Origin: Casuarius casuarius
Taxonomy: Eukaryota > Chordata > Aves > Casuariiformes > Casuariidae
Reading direction: 5' to 3'
DNA length: 64,000 nt
NCBI GenBank assembly: GCA_003342895.1
Contig: PTFA01000311.1
Span: 185,833-249,832, forward strand
The notes beneath the pieces were generated by a model. It did no database searches and was not told where the DNA came from. It worked only from the letters and a program-made list of their open reading frames with translations. Both the position numbers and the translations under genes were made by a program. Of this stretch, positions 23,421 to 34,800 are shown piece after piece. Numbering within the stretch: the stretch's first letter is position 1; every line of letters begins with the position of its first letter.

Positions 23421-24939
23421 GAAAGGTAGACAGTTTATAAACATTGTATCATGATATATTGCTCTCTGCAGAAATACAGCTCTCTTTGTAGGAATTAGTG
23501 GAGAGCAAAGAGAAAATCGGTTGCAAAACTGGGCAGCTTCTTGCTTAATGAAAAAGAAAGCAGCTAAGTCAACTTGTTCTTCAGTTAGTTTAGACTGATT
23601 TGAAGCAGCAGCACACTACCGCTTCCCTTTTCCTCTTTCCACCCCCACGGCTGCAGCAGAGAGCAGGGCATCATGCCAACGTGTGCCGGTTACAGTGGCT
23701 GCTACCAAGTTCACTTGGCTTTGGAAAGAGAGTGACACATTCAGGCTTCAGGGGCAGTACTACCTAATTGTCTGGCTCCAGTCCAGCTGCTGACTGACCC
23801 AATAAACTCTAATGAATCTGGATTCCCGCAGTCTGATTTGCTTCCTCTCCCCGTTACGTGCTTTTCTCAGTCTATGAAGAGCTGAAACCTGACTGCTGCC
23901 TTTGACAAAGGGAGTGAGAGAGAGGGGGGGAAGAAAAGGCAGATAACAGCCGAATGTAATCAGCATTTTATTACCATCCTCAGGAAGTGGGAATGGCTTA
24001 AAAAAAAAAAGAAAAAGAAAAGAAAAAGTAGGCTAGAGCAAGGAAAGTTAATTATGGTGAGGTTATTTGACAGGAAATTACAAAATGCAAACAGACAGAA
24101 GAAACACATTTTAAAACAGGGTAGGAAATCTCAAGTTTCTTCACTGTATATATTCAAAACCCTCAAAGCAAAGACTCAAAATAGCAGTTTAAACAAAAGC
24201 TATCTTATCTGATAAAGGCATTTCAAGCACAAAAGGAAATTTATATATTGGGTTGACAGTCTTAAAATAAACTGATTGTCTTGATAACACCATAGATTTA
24301 ATTGTGGGAAAAAATTGGGTTCATTTGTATGACCTGCAGACACAGTAAATTCCCATGTAAATTCATTCCTTTTTTTTTTCTTTGTACATTTCTTGTCTTC
24401 TAAGCAGTGTTTATCAGTGTTTTCCAGAAATTGTAAAGGTAGATTTATGCATGTAGGATGAGACTCATAAATATGTGTGTATTTTAAAGACTTCCATGCA
24501 GACCAGAAACAACTCATTTTCTATACTACTATATGGAAGTATATTAATGGCACTTTAGCAAGTTACCCAGATTCGGAAAGGTTTTCACAGCAATACAGTG
24601 CTTTAGTATGAGGATATAATCTCCAGTACTAGTGGTCAACATCATTATTTTATTCATTTCATCGTTGGTATACTTATGACATGCTCTTGAATATCCAGTG
24701 TGTCTTTTTGCTTTCTGGTTGGTAAGGAAACTATTTTGTTACTACACCACCTTTTTTTCCTGAGGCAGAAAAACATGTATGAGTGCAAGGACAGCAGAAC
24801 TTGCTCACTATTGTGGTTCCTTTGCAGCCCTGCTGTAGGTGCTAAAGCTGCAAATAATAGCAAGGAGAAACTTCTGATACCTGGACGTTCACGGAGTGTT
24901 TTGTTATCAACAATATTCTCTTCAAAGAAGTTCATTTAT

Positions 24940-24957
24940 AAAAAAAAAAAAAAAAAA
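24940..24957. repeat. A18 homopolymer
   Basis: Eighteen A with no retrocopy body or target-site duplication obvious around it. Confidence 0.9.
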
Positions 24958-26620
24958 GGGCAAATGTTGCCCAATTTCCAGAACCTTCTTTATCATTTTT
25001 CTTTGGATTTTACTGCTGAGATGTTGAATAAGCATTTGGTCCATATCAGTCTCTGTGTCATTGCAGTGAGATAGGATAAGTATTATAAGGACTATACAGT
25101 TTCATTTGTTTTGAGGGAGGGAAGGAGCAAGGTGGGGGGGAATAACTCTGTTGTGCAAATGATATTTTAGATTAGCTCTGTTAAGATCAGAGTAGACTTA
25201 GAATTCTGTTAGACAACTATTTTTCTTGCTTTTGACTAAGGCAGTAAGAAAGACAAGTTAGGAACATTAAGAGGTTTATAGGTACAACCTGCCTGGTTTT
25301 CATGACTTCTAACTCCATTTGCGAAGCTGTTCCTTCCCTTTTCTTGCTCTTCAGGCTGCAAATCTGACAGTGTAGGGTGCGAGAATTGATGCCATAGGCA
25401 GTGCGCGCAGAGGAGGAGATGTAAAACTCAGGAAACGGCTGGCACAAAGACTTCTGTTCATAGAGCTGAAGTGGTTTAGCTCATCTGGCAATGCGTGGAG
25501 AGTGGGATTAAGGCATGGAAGACTGAAGGGAATGCTACTGGAGTATTATAATGCACTAGACACATCTGTGACGTGCTGCCTCATCGTACCTGCTCGATCA
25601 TGTAAGAAATGTAACATTGTTTTTTCTAATTAATTTGTCTGCTTTGCCTGTTACTCTCTATTATTCACGCTGTTGAGCCTTCACATCTGTGGACATAACA
25701 AAGCAAAGTCTGTAATGTGCTCGTTAGCTGGATGTTATATCGGAAGTTAGTGGTAGGTAGGTAAAGCTTCTGGTTGGCTGAGATGCAACGTGGTACCCTT
25801 ATGACCAAGTTACTAAATGACTATTTTCACTTGCACTCAGATCTTTTCCTTCTACAGGTGACCCAGGGTATACCTAGAGATCTGTAGCAGGTATGAGCAT
25901 GCAGAATTGCCTGGATTCATGAGGCAATTTTGAGGGCTCAGGGTATTGCTTAAGAATAGTACACAGACTGGTACACATCTACTTGCATTGATGACCACAA
26001 GACTAAAAGGCTCAGTTTTATAGCACTGTTCTATTGCTGCAAAACCTTGCTAGTAATCCTATAAAACTGTCAACATCTGATGGGTTCATGAGAGGTTTGG
26101 CAATATTTAACAAAGAGATATCAGTTACCAGTGTGAGTGGATCAGGAGGACTGGGTTGCAATGTAAATATTAAGAACTTGCGATCATTGATTTTTGCACT
26201 TAAAAAATAGAGGACACCTGTACAGGAAAGAAACTGAGCTTTTCTCATTTATATTTTATTTAAATAACCTACTGCTGTAAAAGGTTTTCATAACTCAACT
26301 GAGGGAGTTCATGAAGGAACCTTATGGGAGGAAAGTAGCTTCTTCCTTAAAAGGAGAGAATGGTGATATCAATATGAATTGTTACTGATCTGAAACAACA
26401 ATCTGTGTTGTGGAGGATTATAGTGATAGTTAATGTTAATCTAATATAGTGAGTATTTAAAATAAATTGAAAGACCTAAACTAATACTAGTTACCTGAAT
26501 AAAGAGTGGTGTGGAATAGGTAAAAGAAGGGAGCTTAAATATATTTACAAAATTCACATACTGAGGCTACAGAAAAAGTAGGAAGCAAATCAGTCTTTAG
26601 CGACTCAAATCATTTTTGGG

Positions 26621-26639
26621 TTTTTTTTTTTTTTTTTTT
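26621..26639. repeat. T19 homopolymer
   Basis: Nineteen T. On the minus strand it could be a poly(A) tail, but no transcript-like body precedes it there. Confidence 0.9.
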
Positions 26640-27236
26640 CCTGAAAGTCTCTGCCATTACTCAATGGTTTACTTTTAAAAGGTATATGTGGTACTGTTAC
26701 AAAAGGAGATCGTTAAAATGTAATGCCTTATTAGTCAGCTCTCCAGAATTCAGTTAGAAGTGCTGGGAACTCATGTTTTTCCAATTTGTTTTTGCAGCAG
26801 CAATCCATACAAATGGTATTACTGACATAGCTGGTGGAAGATTTTTTAAGGTTATGTAACATGCTTCAAAACAGCCCCCCAAAAGCCAAACTCACTAAAA
26901 ATTAAGTAGATATTACTGTGAAGTATCTTTCCATAATTATCTTTCCTTTTTTAAAAAAAAAGAGGCCTGTGTCAGAGATGTAAGGAGATGCCTTCATCAC
27001 ATATGATCATAGTGGTACCTTATTTTTAAATCTATCTTACTGTTATTTTATGTTTACTTTTTTTATGTATGCTGAAAATGGACGATTAGGGCCTGCAGAT
27101 GCAAAGTTATGGCCTAGAAGGAATCATTAACACAAGCTAATCCTGTGACAAGGTACCATGTCCTTTACTGAGTGTGCATTAATGTTTTAACTCTTTATTT
27201 AGAATAAAGAGAGGTAGCCAAAGTTAGGACAAATGA

Positions 27237-27278
27237 GTGTGCTTTAATACAATTTGAAAGTGTGCTTTAATACAATTT
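27237..27278. repeat. Tandem duplication, 23-bp period
   Basis: GTGTGCTTTAATACAATTT occurs at 27,237-27,255 and again, identical, at 27,260-27,278. The perfect identity suggests a recent replication-slippage event. Confidence 0.95.
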
Positions 27279-27319
27279 TACTGTTTTCACTTTCCTAGTG
27301 ATGATAAATAGGTGTATTC

Positions 27320-27342
27320 TTTTTTTTTTGGGGGGGGGGGGG
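27320..27342. repeat. T10-G13 homopolymer junction
   Basis: Ten T followed by thirteen G. Such paired homopolymers are assembly-error hot spots. Confidence 0.9.
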
Positions 27343-27546
27343 AAACCCCACACTATTTCACATTAAATTTTGAAAAGTGGGGAGAATATACCTTAGAAAA
27401 ATTATGTTTGCTAATCTGGAAAGGTGTGTTAACGAAACTCTGACTGGTGAAATTAAATATAGGCTAGTTCAAGAAATTCTCATTTACCATCTTATATGCT
27501 ATTTAATGACTGGTTAAGCAAGTATATGCCATCAACTGGATTTCAG

Positions 27547-27635
27547 TGATGATAGAACTGAGACTTGGTGTGTCTGACTAATTTACTTGAGATAATGGCA
27601 AATTCTTGGGGTTAAGACCCAGTTCGTCTGAGAGT
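27547..27635 (-). mobile_element. MIR/CORE-like SINE relic, antisense (tentative)
   Basis: GATGATAGAACTGAGAC and, about 60 bp later, GGGGTTAAGACCCAG parallel the reverse complement of MIR (GATGAGGAAACTGAGGC, then GGGATTCGAACCCAG). Spacing is about right, but the region between is diverged. Confidence 0.45.
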
Positions 27636-30514
27636 GTTCATGCCTGATTCACTGAAAAGTGCTCCAGCTAAAAAATGCACTTCTGAAAGGCTGCAACACC
27701 GATCAGTTGTATTTTATAATTTTAGGTCTGTGGCTCTGTTCAGTATTGTAAAATGTGGCTCATTCATTTAACTTGTATCTCTGCATCTTCAAAATGCCAG
27801 TGTGGGTGAAGTCTGAACTAATTAACCAGTAACAGATGTAAACCACGTCCATATCCAAAACATATGTTATCCTTGTAGTTTATCTGTACTTGTTTCCTTT
27901 GAAAACAGTGAAGTCTGAATGTGTATTTTGTATGTATATGGTTTTAGTTTTGCAATTTTTTAATAGTTTCCAAATATAGACAATAGTGCATTTTGTTTTA
28001 AGGTGTCTCAAACAGAATAGCTGGCACATTTCCCATGTGTTTCTCATTGGTCACTAGCTAGCTATTTTCTTTTTTTTTTTATTGTTAAAGTATGAAGTGA
28101 TTATTTTGCAGAATCGCCTAATATGGTTTCAGTCTCAGCCTGGAGTGTCTTGAAGTTAGGTACTGAACACAATAACTACCTGTGATACTTGCTCCTGGAG
28201 AATGAAAACTATATGAAATCTCACTGCTCCTTTTTAGTGAAAGGAAAGTTTCTTTTGAGCACTACTAGTTTTAGGAAAAAGGTTGCCAATATGATTGAAT
28301 TTCACTGGGAAGCTTCAGGAGTCAGAAGATTGGGGGGGGAAGCAGAGATGTGGTCTTTAAAAAAAAAATCCAAATTTTTCAGACCAGTCGCATTCCTACT
28401 TTGTGGGCCTGGCTTGTATGTTGGTGGATTAGCAGTGTTAGCGTGCAGTAACAGTGCCGTGGTGCTTGCTGCAGGGCTCTATGCACCCTTGCGGTCTGCG
28501 CCAGGACAGGGAGGTGTTGCGCTGCGCTGTGGGACAACGGCAATTAATTTTATTCCTTATGTGTAAGGCAGACGTAGTTCTAAAAGTCTCCATTTTATTC
28601 CCTTCCCCCCCATTCATGTGAAAGCTCTACAGTTTGGCCTGAGGGGAATAGGCTACAAAAGAGGATATCAAATTTTGCAGCCTTTTCTGCAGCATGTTGA
28701 TGTTGCTCCTGAACCCAGCCTGAGGGAGCTGTTAAAGTGCTCTAACTGCTGAAAAGGGGAAGAGTAAAGTTTCCTTAGCTCTAAATCTCTAGTAGCCATG
28801 GGACCTGAGCTTATATCCCATATGAAAATGGAGTTTAAGAATTACCGTACTCAAACTTGGTTTAAAAAATAAAAATAAAAAAAAGTATGTATGTACATAT
28901 ACGTATGTTGTTCTACATAAGAGTTTTTAAATGGTTTATTAAAAATCATGAAATATAACTTAGAATATTTTTAACTGCCTATAACACTTTTTCTGTTAAT
29001 AGCCCAGCATAGAATTTTTTTCCAACAGATTAGTCTAAATGTTAAACAAGTAGAAAAGAAAAATATTTAAATTTTTTTTTCCAAACGTGTATTTAATTGG
29101 TGTGGATACAAAGAAAAGATCTTTTTTTCTTCCAATAAATGCTAAGTATCCCACTGAACACATGCTGAATTTCATTATAGCATGGTATAAAATAAACTAT
29201 AGGCTAAACAACATGCATATAAAACTCATATTGAAGGGAATATATATGTATGTTTTTAATGGGTTGAAAACACTATTGTCAGGGTAAGAATGTGTTAAGA
29301 AATTATTTTTTAATGCTGAATACCACTGCAAAGTAGAACAATGAACTATCTTCAGTATTTACAAAATTGTGAATTATCACAGCATACCAGATATTTGACT
29401 TCTTTTAAGCAGTTGTCTTTTATGTGCAATAGTCCCAATGTAGTAGGCATAAAATAAGAGCATGAAATGAAGATTTTACCACAAATATATAAGACTGTTT
29501 CCTGACTGATAGCTATCAAATGCCTGTGCTGCAAATTTTATGGCTGAATGTACTAAACTGGTTGGTGCTCCATATGCAGCTACAGTGGTATTGCTAATAC
29601 ACTTTTTGTCTGTGCCCTGATTTGCATTAGTTAAAACTACCTGTTGGCAGCTAGCTTGCACCCCGAATCTACAACTGCTTCATTCTTTTCTTCTCTCTCA
29701 AGGAAAAGCATAGTAAGCCTTAATCTTTGGCATTTTAGTCTCACCATAAAACCCCATCTCATTTTTGTTGTATGAGTTTTCACATTGTTCTAGGGGAGGG
29801 AGACCTCAGCTTTGGCTTTCTCCCCGTGCATTGTTTGCAGGTACTGTGTTGGTTTTACTCTGCTTCTCAACCGATCGAATGTAACATGCAAGGAGCCTTT
29901 GAAACATCCTTGCAGTTTCTTACAAGCCTAAAGCTGGTAAAGTGGTCAGATTCATGTTTTATCTTAAAATTGGGCTGATTTGAGTTTTTGAGATGTGTTT
30001 CTTTCCTCAGGTAAATATATTTTTTTATATATATAGCAAGTAAAGCCAGAATGTCTTTTTCATGTAATATATATGAGGAGTGACAGGATAGAAAATTACA
30101 CATGAAAGCCCATCTACTATGAGTGATATGAATTATTAAGCCACAGGCATTAGCCAAAGTCTTGAGCAGAAAGCACACGAGCATTTCTTTCCCACGCAGT
30201 CTGTTCTCCAGCAGGTTCAGTATCAGTGTAATTTGACTGCTGGCCTTAGTAACTCAATAGTGGTCAACATTTTAAACCTAGCCTCTTTAAAACCAGCAAC
30301 TATTGGGAGGTGAAGCATCAAAGCAAAGCAAATAAAGGTCTGGGGACTATTCTTGAGGCTATCTGAGGAACGACCTTGAAGCAGTCTGGAGTACTTGTCA
30401 TCTAGCTAACAGTAAAGGCAGGCAAGCCTCAATCGAGGTCTGAAGGGGGATATTTTCCCCAAAGAGTGGTCAGAACACCTGGGAGAAGAGATCGCAAGGA
30501 ACTGAGCAGGGAGA
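27636..30514. other. Unassigned stretch
   Basis: No supported gene. A 125-codon frame at 28,189-28,566 starts at TTG. Its first ATG is at about 28,213 and its C-terminal half is hydrophobic because of a GC-rich patch near 28,400-28,540. No family is recognised. AT-rich DNA at 28,860-29,100 carries short A and T runs. Confidence 0.45.
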
Positions 30515-30521
30515 TATATAA
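30515..30521 (+). promoter_or_regulatory. TATA-like box (TATATAA), tentative
   Basis: TATATAA sits in a GAGATATATAAACAGCAGCA context, with GC-richer flanks than the surrounding AT-rich DNA. It lies about 115 bp upstream of the ATG of the ORF at 30,634. A start site about 30 bp downstream (around 30,545-30,550) would give an 85-nt leader. TATA-like words are common by chance. Confidence 0.25.
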
Positions 30522-30633
30522 ACAGCAGCAGTCTGTTGCCTTGTAGCACCTTGTGAACGAGGGACAGAGATGAGAGAGGACAACTGAGCTTCTCTGTCCT
30601 GCTGCTGTGAGTGAGTAACTGTTTTCTAGAAAG

Positions 30634-30849
30634 ATGAGTGTGGGGAACCCTGCGGGGGCCGGAGGAGCCTCTGGGTTTGCAAGCGGTGCCAGTGGGTCAC
30701 TGAGTGCAGAGGGGGCTTTTGCCATGCGCCTGGGGGGAGCAGGGGGAAGCTGGCATCGAGAAGCGAGGGGCTCTGTGAGACCACGTACGGGACTGACCCG
30801 AGTGTCCTCAGATTCCAATCAGGTTGTAGTGACTGAATCAGATTTTTGA
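30634..30849 (+). CDS. Small Gly/Ala/Ser-rich hypothetical ORF, 71 codons
   Basis: ATG at 30,634 has A at -3 and TGA ends the frame at 30,847-30,849. The N-terminal third is low-complexity (AGAGGASGFASGASGSLSAE); the rest is basic then polar (SWHREARGSVRPRTG, then SNQVVVTESDF). There is no signal peptide, membrane segment or known domain. The block is GC-rich relative to its flanks and has a TATA-like box 115 bp upstream. A longer antisense frame (30,429-30,818) overlaps it and reflects the same base composition. No splice donor is obvious. It may well be non-coding. Confidence 0.15.
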   Translation: MSVGNPAGAGGASGFASGASGSLSAEGAFAMRLGGAGGSWHREARGSVRPRTGLTRVSSDSNQVVVTESDF

Positions 30850-31959
30850 AGGCACTGAGGAAAACATCTTCCAGTGACACATTTGGAGTCTGTAAGAAGC
30901 CTTTTGCAGAACAGGAAACAGATTCCAGGTCACTTCTGAAAAATAGTTCAGTGTTGGACTATAAAATGCAGCCTTTTCTACTATAGCTGCTGAGCACAAA
31001 ATGTATGCTCACCTGCATATACTCAGGCTTTTTTTTTTTTTGGTAGTACAGTAGGTGTGGTAGTACAGTAGCTCTGAAACAGCTCTTCCACCAAAACTGC
31101 TCTGTCTCCCTGCCAGCTCCTTAGGATAGCTTAACACATTTCGGAACTGCTGTCAGTTGTAGTGAAGGCAGGTAAATCTTTTCTTCCAATAACCACTTAT
31201 TGGAAGCAAGTCAGTAAGATGACAGACTGTTGAAGGGGTCAAGCTGTGGAAGAAGTTGTCATAACTGAAAATATATAGACATTCAGCATGTATTAATTTT
31301 TTTATATGGTCAGAGGTAATTGAGTGAATTAAATCTAACAAGGAAAGCTTAAAGTTAGTCCCCATTGCTTGAAACCATGTAGCAATCCCAAGGCATTTTT
31401 GGTCTACAATTTCAGTATACTAGGGGCCCTGGGATAAGGCAGGTCCCTGGAGAGTGTTTTCCTTCAGTCACTTGCTGTCCCTTTGCATTCTGCCCCTTCT
31501 GGGAATGCTCCTGCTGGGATTCAAGTCTGAAACAAGTATGTGGTGATGTTTCTTCTTCCCTTCACTGCACCAATTCATCAAGCCTGTGAAGGCTGAGAGA
31601 AACATAAACCAAGACATAATAACCGTGTGCTAATGGGGAAGAGTTCAAATGTGGGATTCTCTGGAAACTGGTGCAGCATGAATCTTTATCGTGCTTAGTG
31701 TTTTTGTTTCTGCACTTGAATTTTTGCTGCTTACCTCCTTTTCCCCTTCTGCAGTTTAACTGATTGTTCTGTCTGAAAATTTCTTTCTTCCTTCTGCTGT
31801 CAACATCATTGATTCATCACATATGCGGGATACAGCTTGAAACCAAAATTTTTTCAGGTGTTCAGGAGATCATGATTGCATTCCTCATTTTCTAGGTGCC
31901 TTCTTTGAGACCCTGGGGTATGACCCACGTATGCTACTGACGTTGACTTGAGTGGTCTG
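30850..31959. other. Unassigned stretch
   Basis: No gene seen. It includes a 17-bp-period duplication at 31,042-31,070 (GGTAGTACAGTA twice) after a T run. A donor-like GTAAGTA at 31,965-31,971 just beyond has no convincing acceptor partner. Confidence 0.5.
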
Positions 31960-32195
31960 ACAAATGTAAGTATTCTGAAGAAACTTGGCCCAACAAGTCT
32001 CCATTTGCGTGCTCAGAATAATAGTGGACACTTTAATATGTCTGTCATGGCTCCCCTTCTGTAATGTGCATACAATGATAACATTCATTTCATCTCACAA
32101 AGATGTGGTGAAAATGAATCGCTTAATGTTTGTAATGCATTCAGATGTTGTGATGAGCTCTGTAGGAAAACCCACAAGTAAATGAATAATTCGTT
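31960..32195 (+). mobile_element. MIR/CORE-type SINE relic
   Basis: Word order follows the family closely. CATGGCTCCCCTTCTGTAAT matches TGCCTCAGTTTCCCCATCTGTAA. ATAACATTCATTTCATCTCA, then AAGATGTGGTGAAAATGAA, matches AATAACACTTACCTCATCTCACAGGGTTGTGAGGATTAA. GCTTAATGTTTGTAATGC, then AGATG, matches TTAATGTTTGTAAAGCGCTTTGAGATC. The tRNA-like head upstream of about 32,030 is not clear. Ancient and inactive. Confidence 0.7.
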
Positions 32196-34225
32196 GTTCA
32201 AACCAGGATCTGAATAGTGCACAGTAAATAAGACATGGTACTTCACATTGAACAGCAGGAGTATGGCAAAATAATTAGTAATCACGTGTTCAATTATCAT
32301 TGTCTATTCAGAGTATTGAAAGAGATGGGGATCTTGTAGAAAGAGCGTGGTCATGTCATATGGGATTTTATATTACTCTGTATGACTGGAAAGTATAGTG
32401 AAGATAAAACAGCCGTTTGTTCTCCAAAGCCACCTTTAGTATTAATAATTATGTTGTGTATTTTGGAATAAAGATGAGGCATGTTAGGCTTTCTAAATTG
32501 TGTGATTTCAATCTAGGGGTATCCCTTTACAATAATGTGATAGTATGTGGAAATCCTAATTTTTTTAGTTCTATTTTCATAGAGTGCTCTGTCACCCAGT
32601 GAGTGCTCTGGGTAGCTAATGCTTAAGCACCAAAAGAAGGATGTAACGCCCTTTCTGATCACTGCAGAACAGTCTTTGGATATAGTCTGTAGAATGGTTT
32701 TTATCTCTTGATATGAAGTGATTTTAACAGAAGCTAATGGAAGAGGAGAGTCAAACTTCTTTCCCCAGTGTACCAGCTGCAAGAGAAGAGGTTGGAGGTT
32801 GTTTTTGATAGAATCTCAGGTATTGGTATAGCTTGTTCCTGTATTCAACCTTGTGACCCTCCATTGGATGATAGCCCTGAATGTTTAGATTTTGAGGATG
32901 AAAAAGAAAACTGAGAAAGATATTTAAAGCTACACTACACAAAAATGTCAATAATTCAGGCTGACTGATAGCTCCTCTAGTAACCAAAGTCTCCTGCAAT
33001 TTTTTGTAGTCCTAGAGCATAAGCCATCCATAACATGTAATCAATTCCACTCTGCAGATGGGACTGCTGTTTTTTTCCCAGACATCCCCTCCCTACTTTC
33101 CTAAGCTGAATCTTAGAAATCAATTCACGTAACTCGATCAGTTTAAAATACTGAATACACTGTGGTAATTATACCGGAGTTCTTGCATTTCATTGCTTCT
33201 AGTGACAAAAACCCTATTGACAATACAGCATTAAAAATACACCAGCATACAGTTTTGTGATTTCTATTGGCCACTTTCTAAACCTTTTAACTGTTTTTGG
33301 AGTAATTTTTGCAGTTGGATTTATAGTTCATAATTGAGAGTGTCATGTGATTGAGTGGTCACTGACATCCACTGCGTGCTTTCATAAAGCTGGACATCTA
33401 GAGATCATGACTATCAAGGCACTTAGGGATTATTCCATAATTGAGAAGAAGTCTCTTCAGCATTTCTGAAAAACTAGACTTAAGTTCAACCACGTTATAG
33501 TAGTCAACCTTGGGGGCAGATTGAGTTTCATAGCCTTTCCTCAAGAATGCTACACCAATGAAACTATTGGCATTCCCAGAGAAGTTTGTGTATATTCTAT
33601 TTATTTTTTAGAATTCTACTTTCTATTTAGATAAGTATTAATGCAAGCTGTATGCTTATTTAACATAATTTGGAATAGCCATATACTCAGCCATAGATAA
33701 ACTTTTTAAGAATGTCAAGCATTTGTATTAAATTCATGCATCAGGATTCACTGGTGTACAAGATTTCACCAAACATACAAAAACAGATTGATTCTGCAAT
33801 GATGTTCCCCCTACGCACACACCATTTCCCCCCTCCCGCCCCTTGACTTCACGGTCTGAGTGCAAGAGCACTGATCACAAATACGTCCAAGAGACAGACA
33901 GGCACAGGTTATGGTGATAGGACACCACTAGTAAGTACAGAAAATAGCAGTCGTGGTGCGCCAGTGTTTAAAAACCAAATCAGATCATGTTTGAAAAGCA
34001 GACAATTCTGTGTTTGGCACTTCTGGAACAGTTCAACAGACTGCTGGTACTTAAGAATAAGAGGGCAAATTTTTGATGAAAAGCCCTGCAGAAAAGTTGA
34101 GTGATTGGAAGCAAATACAAGATTCAATATAAAAGGATAAATCTGCATTTTAGGCCTGTGGAGAAATATGACACTTAAGTACAGTAACAAGCTGAGAATT
34201 CCAATGAGAGAAGACAACTTTCTTT
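32196..34225. other. Unassigned stretch
   Basis: No gene or firm repeat. The segment 33,110-33,300 (with CTATTGACAATACAGC and AATTATACCGGAG) has the balanced, non-repetitive look of conserved non-coding DNA, an impression only. Frames at 32,513-32,999 (-) and 33,909-34,217 (-) lack motifs. Confidence 0.45.
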
Positions 34226-34320
34226 CATAGATTTCAAAGTTGGGAAAGACCAGTAAATGTACTTTTTAAGGTTTTTACATCAGAGTAGGTAATCCTTTCT
34301 GTTCTATATCAGGTAGAAAT
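34226..34320 (-). mobile_element. Eroded CR1-type 3' tail, antisense (tentative)
   Basis: TTTCATAGATTTCAAAGTTG, then GGAAAGACC, matches the reverse complement of old CR1 3' ends (TCATAGATTCCAAGGCCAGAAGGGACC). Similarity fades after about 35 bp. CR1 copies are usually 5'-truncated with just such tails. Confidence 0.45.
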
Positions 34321-34724
34321 GTGGAAAGTGATATAAAACCATCCTCCCAAAAGATGGACCAGACTGTTACACCTTAAGGTTGATACTTCTAGGGAGTTGT
34401 AATTGTAGTTTTAGCAGCCTTTTGCAAGAGATGGGTGTTAGATATTAGTTAAAGGTAATGTGTTGCTTCTTTCTCAGCATTTTCCTGGAACCCTTTTTCA
34501 AACCTCAATTCATAGTGGATCCAATATTTTATCAATTTCACAACAAAGGGTAGGCTTCGAAGTTGGAGCAAAAACTTTGAGGGTGTTGGAAACAACCTAT
34601 GAGATCCAAAATTCAGAGAGAGAACATAGTGGATTGAAAAACCCCAAAGTAGTGCATGCACTGTTCACTTGTGATGTAAATCAGAGCCCAAATTAGAAAC
34701 TGCAGGGTCTTAGTTCTTTGTGTT

Positions 34725-34800
34725 TTTACCCAAGGATCTCAAAGCATATTTACAACCAATGAATTAATCTTGGCAGCAATCTGAAAGATGTATGTAAGCT
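34725..34800 (-). mobile_element. MIR/CORE-type SINE tail, antisense
   Basis: AAGGATCTCAAAGCATATTT and AACCAATGAATTAATCTTGG, then AGCAATCTGAAAGATGTATG, parallel the reverse of the SINE tail (GATCTCAAAGCGCTTTACAA, ATTAATGAATTAATCCTCAC, CAGC, GAGGTAGGTAAG). Only the tail is recognisable. Confidence 0.6.

Larger units (their letters stand above)
23421..27546. other. Unassigned stretch with low-complexity runs
   Basis: No gene or firm interspersed repeat over about 4 kb. It holds an A/G-rich string at 24,001-24,029, A18 at 24,940-24,957, T19 at 26,621-26,639, a short duplication at 27,237-27,278 and a T10-G13 run at 27,320-27,342. A tiny acceptor/donor pair at 25,858-25,890 is not open in any frame. 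Confidence 0.45.

Noticed and set aside
25858..25890. 33-nt mini-exon-like segment (CTTCTACAG to CAG|GTATGA)
   Set aside because: Stops in all three frames and no supporting context.
28189..28566. 125-codon frame with hydrophobic C-terminal half
   Set aside because: The frame opens at TTG, the first ATG is internal, and the hydrophobicity comes from a local GC/GT-rich patch. No known domain or splice support.
30429..30818. 129-codon minus-strand Pro/Ala-rich frame
   Set aside because: Antisense shadow of a GC-rich block, with low-complexity composition and no motif.
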